This document shows, piece by piece, positions 22,025-32,474 of a stretch of 64,000 nucleotides of DNA (the stretch's first letter is position 1; every line of letters starts with the position of its first letter). The notes below the pieces were generated by a model. That model saw nothing but the letters and a program-made list of their open reading frames with translations. It was not told the DNA's origin and did not search any database. The position numbers and the translations under genes were made by a program. Origin of the DNA: Tolypeutes matacus (Eukaryota > Chordata > Mammalia > Cingulata > Chlamyphoridae); assembly GCA_026826555.1 (NCBI GenBank), contig JAKSZT010054568.1, positions 9,478,196-9,542,195 of the forward strand, given 5' to 3'.

Positions 22025-22192
22025 CTTTCAGCTCAAAGACGTGGTCCGTGGTCCATGGTCCAGCAGCATCTGCAACATCTGGGAGCTCAGGGAAACGTGG
22101 GAGCTCAGCTCTCCCTCCAGGTGTGGCAAACTAGAACCTGCATTTTAATAAGCTCTCCAATGATTTGTAGGCATATTAGTGGCTGAGAAGCA
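22025..22192 (-). repeat. MER5-type hAT-Charlie transposon, antisense, inside L1
   Basis: gctcaaagacgtggtccgtg, tccagcagcatctgcaacat, ctgggagctcagg, aacctgcattttaataagct and cattagtggctgagaagc follow the reverse complement of MER5A. It splits the L1 ORF1 remnant. Confidence 0.65.
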
Positions 22193-22535
22193 AGTTCCTA
22201 GAATTCACATAATGACAACAGTGGCAAGATAATGTCTGAGAATTTGCCAGAATTGAATAGAGACAGATAGCCTCAATGAAAGTTCTCACTGAAGCCTGAG
22301 CAGAACGAAGACAAAGAAATCCACACCTAGGCACATATTGCAGTGAGGTGGTGGGACAACAAGCTTCAGACGAATATGTAAGCCAACGGCGAGAAGAGAT
22401 GGTTTAGCTGCAGGAGAATGGCAGTTAGGTTGACCGTAGATGTCTCATCAAGAATATGAATGCCTGAAGACAATGGAGTAAGACTTTAAAAACTCTTGTA
22501 AAGTGTTGAGAAATCAAAGGTGATACTAGCACACA
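22193..22535 (+). repeat. Old L1 ORF1-region fragment, continued
   Basis: gagaatttgccagaattgaa, aagaaatccacacctaggca, ggagaatggcagttaggttg, and gcctgaagacaatggagtaa run parallel to L1 ORF1 (gaattttccagaactg ... aaatccacacctag ... acagtggaataa). Heavily mutated. Confidence 0.65.
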
Positions 22536-22728
22536 CCACTCAGAACTGTATGGGAGAGAGTGTGGTCTACGATGTGAACTGTGGTCTATGGTTGGTGGCA
22601 AGGCCCCAGGATGTGTAAGTCCATTGAGGGTGGTGGGCCACACTTGTGGGAGATGTTTGTGTGGGATGTGGTAGGAGGTGTGGGAGGTGGGCAACATGGG
22701 AATCCCAGGGGGTTCTGTGTAATATTTT
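22536..22728 (+). repeat. Xenarthran-type L1 3' UTR, runs into gap
   Basis: gggagagagtgtggtctacg, tgtgaactgtggtctatggt, ggcaaggccccaggatgtgt and gcaacatgggaatcccaggg parallel the copy at 26690-26850. It is cut by the assembly gap at 22729. Confidence 0.75.
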
Positions 22729-23128
22729 NNNNNNNNNNNNNNNNNNNNNNNNNNNNNNNNNNNNNNNNNNNNNNNNNNNNNNNNNNNNNNNNNNNNNNNN
22801 NNNNNNNNNNNNNNNNNNNNNNNNNNNNNNNNNNNNNNNNNNNNNNNNNNNNNNNNNNNNNNNNNNNNNNNNNNNNNNNNNNNNNNNNNNNNNNNNNNNN
22901 NNNNNNNNNNNNNNNNNNNNNNNNNNNNNNNNNNNNNNNNNNNNNNNNNNNNNNNNNNNNNNNNNNNNNNNNNNNNNNNNNNNNNNNNNNNNNNNNNNNN
23001 NNNNNNNNNNNNNNNNNNNNNNNNNNNNNNNNNNNNNNNNNNNNNNNNNNNNNNNNNNNNNNNNNNNNNNNNNNNNNNNNNNNNNNNNNNNNNNNNNNNN
23101 NNNNNNNNNNNNNNNNNNNNNNNNNNNN
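22729..23128. other. Assembly gap, 400 N
   Basis: Four hundred consecutive N. Any translation across it is meaningless. It is flanked by an L1 3' UTR on the left and an A/T-rich tail on the right. Confidence 0.99.
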
Positions 23129-23210
23129 TATATGTATATAAATTTTATATCATTTTACAAATAAAAAAAATAAAATAAAAATAAATAAATAAAAATAAAA
23201 AAGATATGAA
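23129..23210. repeat. AT-rich tail-like low-complexity sequence
   Basis: Mixed aaaataaa/ataaat repeats up to gatatgaa; probably the degenerate poly(A) end of the L1 that enters the gap. Confidence 0.6.
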
Positions 23211-23415
23211 GGGGGAGCAGATGTGGCTCAAGCGGTTGAGCACCCGCCTCCCACATGGGAGGTCCTGGTTTTGGTTCCTGGTGCCTCCTGAAAAAACAAA
23301 AACAAACAACAAGGAAAACAAATGAAAAAACCAACTCAAGGGAGCCGACGTGGCTCAGTGGTTGAGCGCCGAGGTCCTGGGTTCAATCCTTGGCCCCCAG
23401 TACCTTAAAATTTTT
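23211..23415 (+). repeat. Dimeric DAS-type SINE (tRNA-derived)
   Basis: Left monomer: gggagcagatgtggctcaag, cggttgagcacccgcctccc, ggtttggttcc-like B box, then an A/C-rich linker (aaacaaacaacaagg...aaccaactcaag). Right monomer: ggagccgacgtggctcagtg, gttgagcgccgaggtcctgg, gttcaatccttggcccccag, tacctt. The right monomer lacks about 15 bp between the A-box half and gaggtcctgg. Characteristic of xenarthran genomes. It would have been transcribed by RNA polymerase III. Confidence 0.85.
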
Positions 23416-23474
23416 TTTGAAGAAATATAGCATCCACAGATAGGCAATCAGTAACAAATAGAGGTAGAACTTCT

Positions 23475-24343
23475 GTTTTTAGTCAAGAGGGAGTAACAGG
23501 GACTTGGTTTACCCACCCAACTTAACAACTCAAACAACAGAAAACATATCCAAAAAAATGGTTTTCAGATGTTGGACAACATGCAAGCAGTGCAGGATGC
23601 TGAGTCCAGAAAGCAGGCACAAAGGGAGCCCCATGACTGTCCTCCTAGCTGCCCAGAGAGTGTTTACAAGCCTCAGCTGAGAGAGGAGGAGCCAGGTGGA
23701 AGCCAGGGTGAGAAGGATCACGAATGCAGGAGGCCAAGGTGGGGAGAGGGGAGGACGCTGGGAAAGAGAGAGCTCCAGATCGGCGAGGGCTCCCTCCCAT
23801 GACTCCAGCTGGGTCCTAATCCTCGGGAGCACATGAGGAAACTGAGTCTGGCAATGAGCTTTCTGGTGGAAAAGAGCAGGCGAACAATCCCTGTAGCTCA
23901 CCTTTGGCTGATCCCAGCAAGCAGCGTGGAAAGGCTTTGTAATACGCAGGGCACCAGGTAGAAACCTCAGCAGGTGTTGCCTCAGCAGTGGGGAAAAGTC
24001 AGCCTTACACCAAAGACCACTCTGGTTCTGCCTGCTGAAGCTTACAGGAAAGAAATAAAAGGTCAAACTGCTTCTGAATCACTTAAATTCACTCCCGAAC
24101 GAAATTCAAGACTATTTTTTTAAATACAAAAATATCCAGCACCCAAAAAGATAAAATTCACAATGTGCAGCATCTAGCGAAAATCTACCAGATGTACAAA
24201 GAAGCAGGAAAATACGACCCATAACGAACAGAACAATCAATCAAAATCATCCAGAATTGACACCGATTATAAAATAGTAGACAAGGATATTAAAACAGTT
24301 ATTATAACAATATATGCTTAAGAACATCAAACAGGACTAAGCA
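23475..24343 (+). repeat. Old L1 5' region (L1M-type)
   Basis: gtcaagagggagtaacaggg, tcctcctagctgcccagaga, cctcagcaggtgttgcctca, gtcaaactgcttctgaatca, aaaatatccagcacccaaaa, aggaaaatacgacccataac and gacaaggatattaaaacag match, in order, the 5' UTR and early ORF1 region of L1M elements. No intact frame. Confidence 0.7.
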
Positions 24344-24533
24344 AACTAAAACAGTGCTATACAATAAATACTTTGGGCTTGGGGGTAACATATGGTCTCT
24401 GTTACATATTCTTTATACAAATACATGCATGCATGACATTTTTAAAGATATAAAATCCATTCTTAGGTCACAGGTTGTACAAACAGGCCATAGAACAAAT
24501 TTGGCCAATGGGCCATGTTTGCCAACCCAGTCA
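24344..24533 (+). repeat. hAT-type DNA transposon fragment inside L1
   Basis: aaatactttgggcttggggg, ggtctctgttacatattctt, aaacaggccatagaacaaat, ttggccaatgggccatgttt, gccaacccag end. This is the well-known hAT element with the inverted end gtttgccaacccctg. It interrupts the L1 5' region; the L1 resumes at 24534. Confidence 0.6.
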
Positions 24534-26185
24534 TAGAGGAAAATATAAGTATGTTTAGGAAAAACTTGAAAGGTATTCAAAAGACCCAAATCAAATTTTT
24601 AGAGAAGAAAAATGCTCTGGTTCTTTGCGATCAATAACTTGAATAAACTTCCAGCCAGACTGATTAGGAAAAAAGAGAGGACTCAGATGACAATTATCAG
24701 GAAGGAGAGACATGATATCAGGAAAGATTCCACACACAGTAAAAGAATAACAAGGCAATATTATGAGCACATTTATGCCAATACATCTGATTTCAATGAA
24801 ATGGACAAATCCCTTGAAAGACACAAGCCACCAAAACTCACTCAAGAAGAAGGAGAAAACATGAAGAGCCCTATATCTATCAAAGAAATTGAATTTGTAG
24901 TTTAAAACTTCCCGTAATGAAAACCTCATGCACAGATGGCTTCACTGGCGAATTCTACCAAACGTTTATGGGAGAAATGATACCAATTTTGCATGATGCC
25001 TACAAAAAAATTGTAGAGAAGGGAAGTGTTCCCAGCTCACTCACTGAGTGATTATTACCACTATACCAAAACCAGACAGAAGTTTTAACAGAGAAGAAAT
25101 CTGTGTGTTCATTCTGCATCTTGACATAGATGTAAGATTTGGAAACAAAATTTTAACAAATTCCATCCAACAATATATTAAAAATATATATATATCATGA
25201 CCAAATGGATCTTGGGAATACAAGGCTGATTGAACATTAGAAAATCAATCAATGTAATTCACCATACTGACAGACTAGGGAAGAAAAACCATACAATCAT
25301 TTCAATTACATGCAGAAAAATCATTTGATAAAATTCAACATTCACTCATGATAAAAAGAGAGGGACTGTTTCACTACCCATTTTACAAAATTAGCATTAC
25401 CTAGACCAAAGACTGGTTAAATGTGTCACAAGAAAATAAGATTTTATACCAATATCACTAGTGAACATAGATATAAAAATCCAAGTGTTAGCAAATTGGA
25501 TCCAGCAAAGTATTTTTAAAATAATACATTATAATTAAATGAGATTTATCTTGGAAATATGAGGATGGTTGAATATTAGAAAATCTCTGAATTAAATTTA
25601 CTACATAATAGATTGAAAGATATATGGCTATCTCAGTACGTGCAGGAAATAAAACATTTGACAAAATTCTATAATTATTAAAGCTAAAACAACCAACCAA
25701 ACAAAAATAACTCTAAGCAAACAAGAAATGGAAATGAACTTTAACTTTCTTTAACCTGAGCCCCTATGAGAATCAGTATCCTACTGCCTGATGAAACTGG
25801 TAGTATTTCCAATAAAATCAGGAATAAAACAGGGATGATGGCTATTGCTTTCTATTATCTACTACCCCCATACTGGTGATCCTAGATAATGGAAAGAAAA
25901 GAAGGAAGGAGGGTAAGAGAGAAGGAAGGATGGAGGGAGGGAAGAAGGAAGGGTATGTGGATTGTAAAGGAGAAGCAAACTTTATTTTCAGCCACATAGA
26001 CAATCCAAAAGAATCAACAAAGTAATAAAATTAATAAGGGAGTTTTCCAAGATTGCTGTACACAAAATCAATGTACAAAAATAAATAGCAATAGTCATTT
26101 GGAAAATGATTTTTAAAAAAGAGGAAAAAGACCCAGTTTACAATAGTAACAAAAATTATAAGGAAACGAGAATAAATGTAATAAA
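24534..26185 (+). pseudogene. Decayed L1 ORF2 (reverse transcriptase region) with internal deletion
   Basis: After a short continuation of the 5' region (aaaagacccaaatcaaattt), sequence jumps at about 24605 into ORF2 (ctctggttctttgcgatcaa, agccagactgattaggaaaa). ORF1 and the endonuclease half are missing. Short translated pieces resemble the L1 region before and within the reverse transcriptase (for example DFNEMDKSLERHK and the codons of a DGFTGEFYQTF-like motif near 24930-24965). Stops and frameshifts are abundant and it cannot encode an active enzyme. A GGAA-rich tract lies at 25895-25955. Confidence 0.8.
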
Positions 26186-26198
26186 ACACATGCAAGGC

Positions 26199-26910
26199 TG
26201 GAGTTTGTACGTCCAGAGACTTGAGTCCTTGGGTTGTCCATGTGCCAGCTGGGCCCAGAAGCTCGGCAGAGCTGCAACTCCTGCTCTACAGCTCATTGGA
26301 TTCACCCAGGGCAACTGGCGGGGAGATGATGATGGACAAGGCCGCCCCTTGGGTGCAGCTGCAGGCAGGATAATCCCATCCATCTTCCCCATGGGATATA
26401 AGCCCCCTCTCAATTGGAGGTGGAGTGGCCGTTACAATCCCAGAATCCTCGGGATTGGGGGAAGAGCTATGGACTAGAGTGGACTTCCTGGTATTCTACT
26501 GTAGACATATTGTGATTCTACCAGTGGAAGAAATGACATTGATGTGGAGCCAGTGGCCACTGGAGGCTCTGGGGGCAGGGGGAGGGAAAGACAGGTATAA
26601 TATGGGGCTTTTTCAGAACTTGGGAATCGTCCTGAGTGATGTTGCAATGACAGACATAGGACATTATATATCTTCCCATAACATGCAAAACTGCGTGGGA
26701 GAGAGTGTAGACTACAGTGTGAACTGTGGTCCATGCTCAGTGGCAAAGCCCCAGGATGTGTTTATCAACTGCAATGAATGTACCACACTAATGAAAGATG
26801 TTTGTGGGGGTGGGGGGAGTGGGGCATATGGGAATCCCTATATTTTTTGTGTGGCGTTTATGTAATCTAAGTATCTTCTAAAATTTTTTTAAAATTAAAA
26901 ACACACACAC
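26199..26910 (+). mobile_element. 5'-truncated L1 insertion, 3' UTR only
   Basis: Landmarks tacgtccagagacttgagtc, tggattcacccagggcaact, aagccccctctcaattggag, tattctactgtagacatatt, ggagagagtgtagactacag, caactgcaatgaatgtacca are those of the L1 3' UTR that I associate with xenarthrans. The tail is aaaattaaaa(ac)n. A probable TSD, acacatgcaaggc (26186-26198) versus acacacgtaaggc (26911-26923), 11 of 13 identical, brackets it. It split the older L1 ORF2. Confidence 0.7.
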
Positions 26911-26923
26911 ACACACGTAAGGC

Positions 26924-27127
26924 CACTATGGAGAAAAGATTTAAAAAGGAAAGATATACCTTTTTCAAATATGGAAAGTCATACTATCACTGAAGCTCAA
27001 TTCTCTTTGACTTATTCTGTAAATTCGATGTAATTGCAATAAAAAATTTGTCAGGAATATTTGTAGAACTTTGCAAATTCTCAAGTTCTAGAAATGTCAT
27101 AAAAAAACTAAAATAGCCAATGCCCCA
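26924..27127 (+). pseudogene. Old L1 ORF2, continuation after the nested L1
   Basis: aaaggaaagatatacctttt, gtaaattcgatgtaattgca, aaaaactaaaatagccaatg parallel L1 ORF2 (tggaaagatat ... aaattcaatgcaatc ... ctaaaatagccaaaac). Broken frames. Confidence 0.6.
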
Positions 27128-27666
27128 AATGAATACCTAGACTCTCTAGGACAGTGAGATGAAGTCACGAAAGTGCCACGAGATATTTCTAAGTTAAAAA
27201 GGGAAATCCAGCCACACCTGTTGGACACGCGTACAAACGACGGCCTCAGGCCGTGCTCAGTGCCAGCAGCTGCTCGGGCTTCTTTCCCATAGTGACACCA
27301 TATTTGCAAAGCTGGGTTTTGGCTGGTTGCTAATACAAAGCAAATACCTCACAAAAACGAAGGTTGTACAGGAAATGAAGGTGATCGTGTCCAATCCCAG
27401 TCCCAGGTTTGAGCAGTTTGCAGTGCCCAACATACACGTATTCCATTAGTAAGTAAGTGTGGTTATTTAAAGAGGAAACGAGAACATTGCTTTTCCTTTC
27501 AGTTTATGTGTATTTTTTCCCAAGGGGGTACAAAGTTGTTAGGACATAAAAACTCATTAAGTTCTTTGGAACTTACTATTTAATCAACACAATTGCTAGG
27601 CATTTCTTTTGGCCTAGGGCACTGGGACATTAAGTGTGTCGTGATCCTGGAAATCTTGGACACCTC
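27128..27666 (+). mobile_element. Fossil hAT transposon with transposase C-terminus, inside L1
   Basis: It interrupts L1 ORF2 exactly between ctaaaatagccaatgc and gtcaagacaattatgaaaat, which are adjacent in L1. The flanking octamers gccaatgc and gtcaagac look like a mutated 8-bp TSD, as for hAT elements. The right end reads cttggacacctctg, compatible with a hAT terminal repeat. 27297-27440 conceptually translates to a decayed hAT C-terminal tail (pattern C-x-x-GF, ANTKQ, then a basic block ending before a stop), similar in layout to hAT dimerisation regions. Not functional. Confidence 0.5.
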
Positions 27667-27960
27667 TGGTCAAGACAATTATGAAAATGAAGAAGAGAGA
27701 AACATTTGTTCTATCTAGCATCAAGACTTATAATAAAGTGATAGAATGTAATTAAGACAGCATCGTTCATTGAGACTGACAGACCAATGGAACACAAAGG
27801 GAGTCCCCAAAGAGACCCAAGCATAAATGGGAATTTGGGATATTACAGCTATGGCATTTGTAAGTCAGTTGTAAAAATATCCACCTCTCAATACGTGAGG
27901 TTAAGATTACTGGCATCCCTGGTAGGGGAAAAATTAGATTCCTAAACCAAACAAAGCGCA
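27667..27960 (+). pseudogene. Old L1 ORF2, final visible part
   Basis: acaattatgaaaatgaagaa, catcaagacttataataaag, aattaagacagcatcgttca, gacagaccaatggaacacaa, gagacccaagcataaatggg parallel L1 ORF2 in order. Broken frames. Confidence 0.7.
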
Positions 27961-27974
27961 CGTTTTATTCTGAA

Positions 27975-28285
27975 TAGACTCATCTCCATTTGGATGACTA
28001 ACAGATACCTGAAACTTAAGACCAAAACTTCCGAACCACCCACTGCCTTCTCCGTCTCAGTTGATGTCAACTCTATATATTGATCAGGGTACAATCCTTG
28101 GAATTATCCTTGATTCTTTCTCTTACATAGTCAGTCCATCAGAAAATCCCATTGGCTCAATCTTAATAATATGTCCAAAATCCAACTCCTTCTCACCACC
28201 TCTATTGCCACGACCCTGGCTCAAACCACTACCATCTCTTCCTGGATAACTGCAGTAGTTCCTCTCCCCCACAGCTCTTCCCAAA
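27975..28285 (+). pseudogene. L2 reverse-transcriptase region, 5' half
   Basis: tttggatgactaacagatac, ctgaaacttaagaccaaaac, ccttggaattatccttgatt, cactaccatctcttcctgga, taactgcagtagttcctctc follow the L2 ORF2 3' region. A 62-codon open piece (28061-28249) corresponds to the decayed L2 protein. It is interrupted by the LTR at 28286 and resumes at 28741. Confidence 0.7.
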
Positions 28286-28735
28286 TGTGATGGTTAGGCT
28301 AATGTGTCCACTCGGCCAGGTAATTGTGTCCAGGTGTTTGGTCCAGGAAGCACTGGGCTAATTGTAATACAAGAGCATTTATGGACTTCGATCACCAGCG
28401 AGTTTACTGCGTGGATGGCTGATTACATCTGCATCAATCAGGGAGATTGCATCAGCAATGGGTGATGCTTTTACCCAATCAGTTGAATGACTTGAAAGGG
28501 GAAGTGATTTCAACATCCAGAGAGAATTTCCCAGCTCATCCTTGGACAGCCAACTTCTCCCAGGAACTCCTCAAGGACCTTCATTGGGCTTTCATGGGAG
28601 CCCCTGGTCTGCAGCCTGCCTGCAGGACCTGGACTTGTGCATCCCCACGGTCACGTGAGAGACTCTTATAAAATCTCATATTATTGACAGATACCTCCTG
28701 CTGACTCTCTTTCCCGAGAGGACCTGACTAATACA
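28286..28735 (+). mobile_element. ERV-type solo LTR, subfamily 2, with 5-bp TSD CCAAA
   Basis: Starts tgtgatggttaggctaatgt and ends cctgactaataca. ccaaa flanks it on both sides (28281-28285 and 28736-28740). TG...CA ends and a 5-bp TSD fit an ERVL/class III-type LTR. Internal landmarks ggacttgtgcatccccacgg and cttataaaatctcatattat are shared with 44595-44745 and, inverted, 61554-61988. No internal region, so a solo LTR left by recombination. It sits inside the L2. Confidence 0.9.
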
Positions 28736-28740
28736 CCAAA

Positions 28741-29215
28741 CATTCTCTTTTCAACACAGTGATCTTTTAAAAAGCCCGAGTCCGTCCACAAGCCTACAAG
28801 GCCCCCTGTGATTGGACGCCCTGCCCTGTCTCCGGCCCTTGCCCTCTCAGATCTGACCACTGGCCTCCCTCCTGCTCCTAAAGCGCACCATTGCAGCAGG
28901 TGTTCTGCTGGCTCACTGTCACCTCCTTCAAGGCTTTGCTCCTGGAGCCCCTTCCCCATGAGCTCGACCACGACCAGCCCCCTAGGAATCGTCACCAGCT
29001 CGCCTCGGCACCCTCAGCTCTCCTTACTCAGTTCTAGCTTTTCTTTGTCCACAGCATGGCCCCTCTCTAACATACTGCATAATTTTCCTAGTTAAAATTT
29101 CTAATCATGGAAGGTATTTCCATGAAGGCAAAGATCTTTGTTTTGTTACCTGGTGTAGCTGAAGTAGCCAGAACATACTAGGTGCTCAATAAATATTTGT
29201 CAAATAAGTGATTTA
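28741..29215 (+). repeat. L2, 3' half after the LTR
   Basis: cattctcttttcaacacagt, caagcctacaaggccccctg, ctcactgtcacctccttcaa, catgaaggcaaagatctttg, aggtgctcaataaatatttg. These join directly to the sequence before 28281 once the LTR and one TSD are removed. Sense, 3' end complete. Confidence 0.75.
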
Positions 29216-29317
29216 AAGAACTATTGTAAAAATCAAAACTTTGAAACAATTTGAAAAATATGACATACTTTATGCAATTATGTAGTTTTTTAAAAATACA
29301 AAAATACTACTTATAGT

Positions 29318-29410
29318 TTATATAGATATAGATATAGACATAGACATAGATATAGGCATAGGCATAGACATAGACATAGGCATAGGCATAGATATAGATA
29401 TAGATAGATT
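29318..29410. repeat. Hexanucleotide simple repeat, ATAGRY
   Basis: About fifteen consecutive units of atagat, atagac and ataggc variants (for example atagacatagacataggcat). Confidence 0.9.
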
Positions 29411-29639
29411 TTTAAATAGAGATGTAGCGATGGTTACCTAAAAGATAAAAACCTGGAAGGATAAGTACCAAGTTCACACTAATGGGTGCATTTGGGGAGA
29501 GGATAGAAGGGGTCTTAGGACAAAAACAAAGGGAACATAACTTCACCTGAAATTTTTGTGTTTTTAAAATTGTGAAACAAATATTACAAAATTCTAACAT
29601 TTTCTTTAAGTCTCGAATGATGAATACATTATTGTTTCT
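29411..29639. other. AT-rich stretch, nothing recognised
   Basis: ggatagaagggg and aattttttgtgtttttaaaat-like features occur; possibly old L1-derived but not demonstrable. Confidence 0.3.
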
Positions 29640-30480
29640 CATTATTTTTGTTCTTCTCTGTATTTAAAAAATATTGATAGAAATAAAAAATTCTGTAATT
29701 AGCATTCAAATCCATAACTATAATTTCCCCCAAGAGATATACCTAGAAATGAAACTGTAGTACTGATTTGAGTATTTTAAATTATTGGACACTTGAAACT
29801 TAGTTCCAAATTGTTTTCCAGAGCTTTGCCAGTTTACATAATTACTAGTAGTTAAAAATGTGTAAATAGCCATCGCATTGTAGCTTTGTCATTTTAAATA
29901 GTATTACCATTTGTCATGTTTGCCAAATTATTGGGTGAAAAATTTTGGCATTGCTTTGATTATTTCTAAGATTTAAATCTTTTCATGTATTTATTGAAAA
30001 AATGTTCAGATGCTTTCATATATTTATGGACCATTTCTTAGTGTTTCCATTCATTTTTTTGCCCTTGCATTTTGCTGATTTCCCTAACCACATCTCACCA
30101 ATTCTCTAAACAATAAAAACTTTATTAACCCTTTGTCTTATTTGCTGTGATTATTTTCCTAGTTTATTATCTTTCAAGTTTGTTTTATTTTATTTTTTAC
30201 CATTAAGTTAAACATATCCGTTCTTTACCATGTAAATAGCAATTATCACTATTATGCTTAGGAAGCACCCCTTTGAGAGATTCCAACAATAATCTTTTCT
30301 TAATTTTTATGAATTCTAACTTTAGTCCATTTCAATGCATGATGTAATGTATCTGCTTTATTCTTGATATTCTATAATCTCACTGTGATGTGTTTTGCAT
30401 TTTTCCTGCTCAGGACTCAGTGGGAACTTTTTATCTTGTCCTCATTCAATTCTGGCAAATTTTCTGGCATCATCTTGTCA
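29640..30480 (+). repeat. Old L1 3' UTR, long diverged copy
   Basis: gatatacctagaaatgaaac, cttagttccaaattgttttc, cagagctttgccagtttaca, atcttttcatgtatttattg, ctggcaaattttctggcatc run parallel to L1M 3' UTRs in order. AT-rich, no ORF. Confidence 0.55.
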
Positions 30481-31229
30481 TTATTTTCATTAGATGTATT
30501 CTAATTGAAATACATTCTAATAGTTAACTGCTTTGGTATACCTGTCGTCTCAATAAATTTGTGGTATAACTGTACCATACATTAAATTATATATCGGAAT
30601 GTGTTGTGATTGCCTCTTTTGTTCCATCAATTTACCGCTTTTTTCTTGCATGAGTATCACACCACTTTTAAAATTGTGACTGTAGAGTATGTTTCATTCT
30701 GGTTTCACAGCTCTAGCCTCTGTAATCTTATACTTTCCCACCTGATATTTTTCAGCATTTATGCAGCATAAAGTGAAAAAACCAGATAGGTTAAATCCAG
30801 GTGTTGGCCTCAAGGATTTAGCTGAAGTGACAAAATATAACCAATATCCATGCAAAAGTTAATGTTACTTAAACGGTAAGTTCTGTATTATTTTAACAGT
30901 ATTTTAACGGCTAGTTCAAAAGAGCATTATTAACATTTTCTCTTATTTGTCGCAAATATTTCCAAATTCACGGCACAAATGAAATCTAGAAAGATTCTAG
31001 AAAGGTGTGGAGGACAGAAGAGATATTTTCCAGGTGAGTGGGAAAGCTTGAACAAGGAAAGGACCGTAGAATCAAATGTGCTGAGCAGGGGAGATGCGGT
31101 GGAGGACGGCGGGAAGGGGGCTGCAGAAGTGGGGGTGGGTTTAAAGGTCCACAGCGGGCAGCCTCCCCACGGTGTGCAGGGCAGATGATGCTTCCACAGA
31201 GCACCTGTTTCTCTCTTTCAGGAGTTAGG
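30481..31229. other. Mostly AT-rich single-copy stretch
   Basis: Nothing firmly recognised. 30979-31237 has overlapping short frames on both strands without a domain. Confidence 0.35.
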
Positions 31230-31760
31230 TGATTCATTTATTTACTCAGCAGTAACAGAAATAAATAAATAAAGCTGAAACAAAAAGGAGTAAGGCTCAA
31301 TGCCAGCCCTCAGAGAGCCCAGAGTTTTGTTTGCAAGGTGACGCCTAAACCGGTGACCAAACGTGGTCAAGGTGAAAAGCGGAGGCAGCTCCGAGAGTAA
31401 CATGAGCAGAAGCAGTGATAGTCTACCTCAGTGCTGGAAAGTTCTCTGGAGGAGGCGACATTGGGCTCGTACTTTAAATTTGGGTAGAAACTCACCAGGA
31501 AGAGAACACGCGGGGTGGGCGTGAGGTATGAGCATCCCAAGCAGAAGAAAAGGCACGGGCGCAGGGGCAGAGGTGCAAAGGCACTGCAGGTCCCAGGTGT
31601 AGACACACGTCCCCTTTAAAGAGCACTGGGTGGGAGCAAGTTTCTCCTCCCACTCAGCACACCTGGATGCCCGCCCCTGGCTTCTGTCAAGGTGAGTTTT
31701 GAGCAGGGGAGAGATGACCTGGAAGCACCATTTAAGGAAAAGCCCTGCAGCAGATAAGAG
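31230..31760 (-). repeat. L2 3' region, antisense
   Basis: ttcatttatttactcagcag, atgccagccctcagagagcc, ctggaggaggcgacattggg, catcccaagcagaagaaaag, ggtgcaaaggcactgcaggt follow the reverse complement of L2 (acatttattgag ... ccctcatggagc ... gcaaaggccctg). Confidence 0.55.
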
Positions 31761-31824
31761 GTGTGGAGGTTAGCTTGGAGTTTATTTCTGTGAGAAAGAA
31801 GCAACTTCATAGGTACCTAGAGCA

Positions 31825-32178
31825 GAACTCACCAATAGAAGTACAAGGTGAGCCACAAATGAAATTCAAATTTTGTACTGAAATGAGGAAAAGGAAGCAG
31901 GTAAATTAATATTTATAGGGTGTTTTATGAAACTCATTTATTTAGTTAATCCATGAATTTAAATTAATTTAATGCATTTTATTAAATCATTACAAGAAAG
32001 TCACTAATGAGATAGTTGACATTATCTTTTCATGCCAAGTCTTCAGAATCTCCAGAGTATTCTACTCTTAAAGCAAATCTCAATTCAGACTGGCCATATC
32101 ACAAGTGTTCAAGAGCCACAGTTCAAATATTCAGTCACCACATGTGGCTAGTAGCAACCATGCTGGACTGCAGAGCAT
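31825..32178. repeat. Nonautonomous DNA transposon (hAT-like MER)
   Basis: agcagaactcaccaatagaa near the left end and ttcaagagccacagttcaaa, cacatgtggctagtagcaac, catgctggactgcagagcat at the right. The AT-rich core (aatttaaattaatttaatgc) between gtcaccacatgtggctagt-type arms is typical of the MER element carrying gccacatgtggctagtggct. Confidence 0.55.
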
Positions 32179-32474
32179 GAGCAAGTGGAGATGGCAATGT
32201 GAAAAAACAAGTCACGCAGAGAGGAATTGCAAATGTGGTATCTCAGATGTGTTGTAAGTCATGGGAGAGTGAAAGAAGGAGGCACTGAGCTGCCACAGAT
32301 TGGCAGCTGAGGAGATGACAAAGTGATTGGGCTTCTGGGATCAGGCGATTTGGCCAAGAGAATGGTTTGGTTGAAACAATGACATGTATGAAAGTTAATA
32401 TCCCCAAGCAATTTTTCACCACCAGATATTTTCCATGAACAGGAAAAGGATTTTCAAGAAGCAAAAAAGAGAGG
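32179..32474. other. Single-copy stretch, nothing recognised
   Basis: No coding or repeat signature firmly recognised. Confidence 0.3.

Noticed and set aside
22581..23164. Frames of 172-186 codons across the N block
   Set aside because: They consist mostly of undetermined residues from the 400-N gap.
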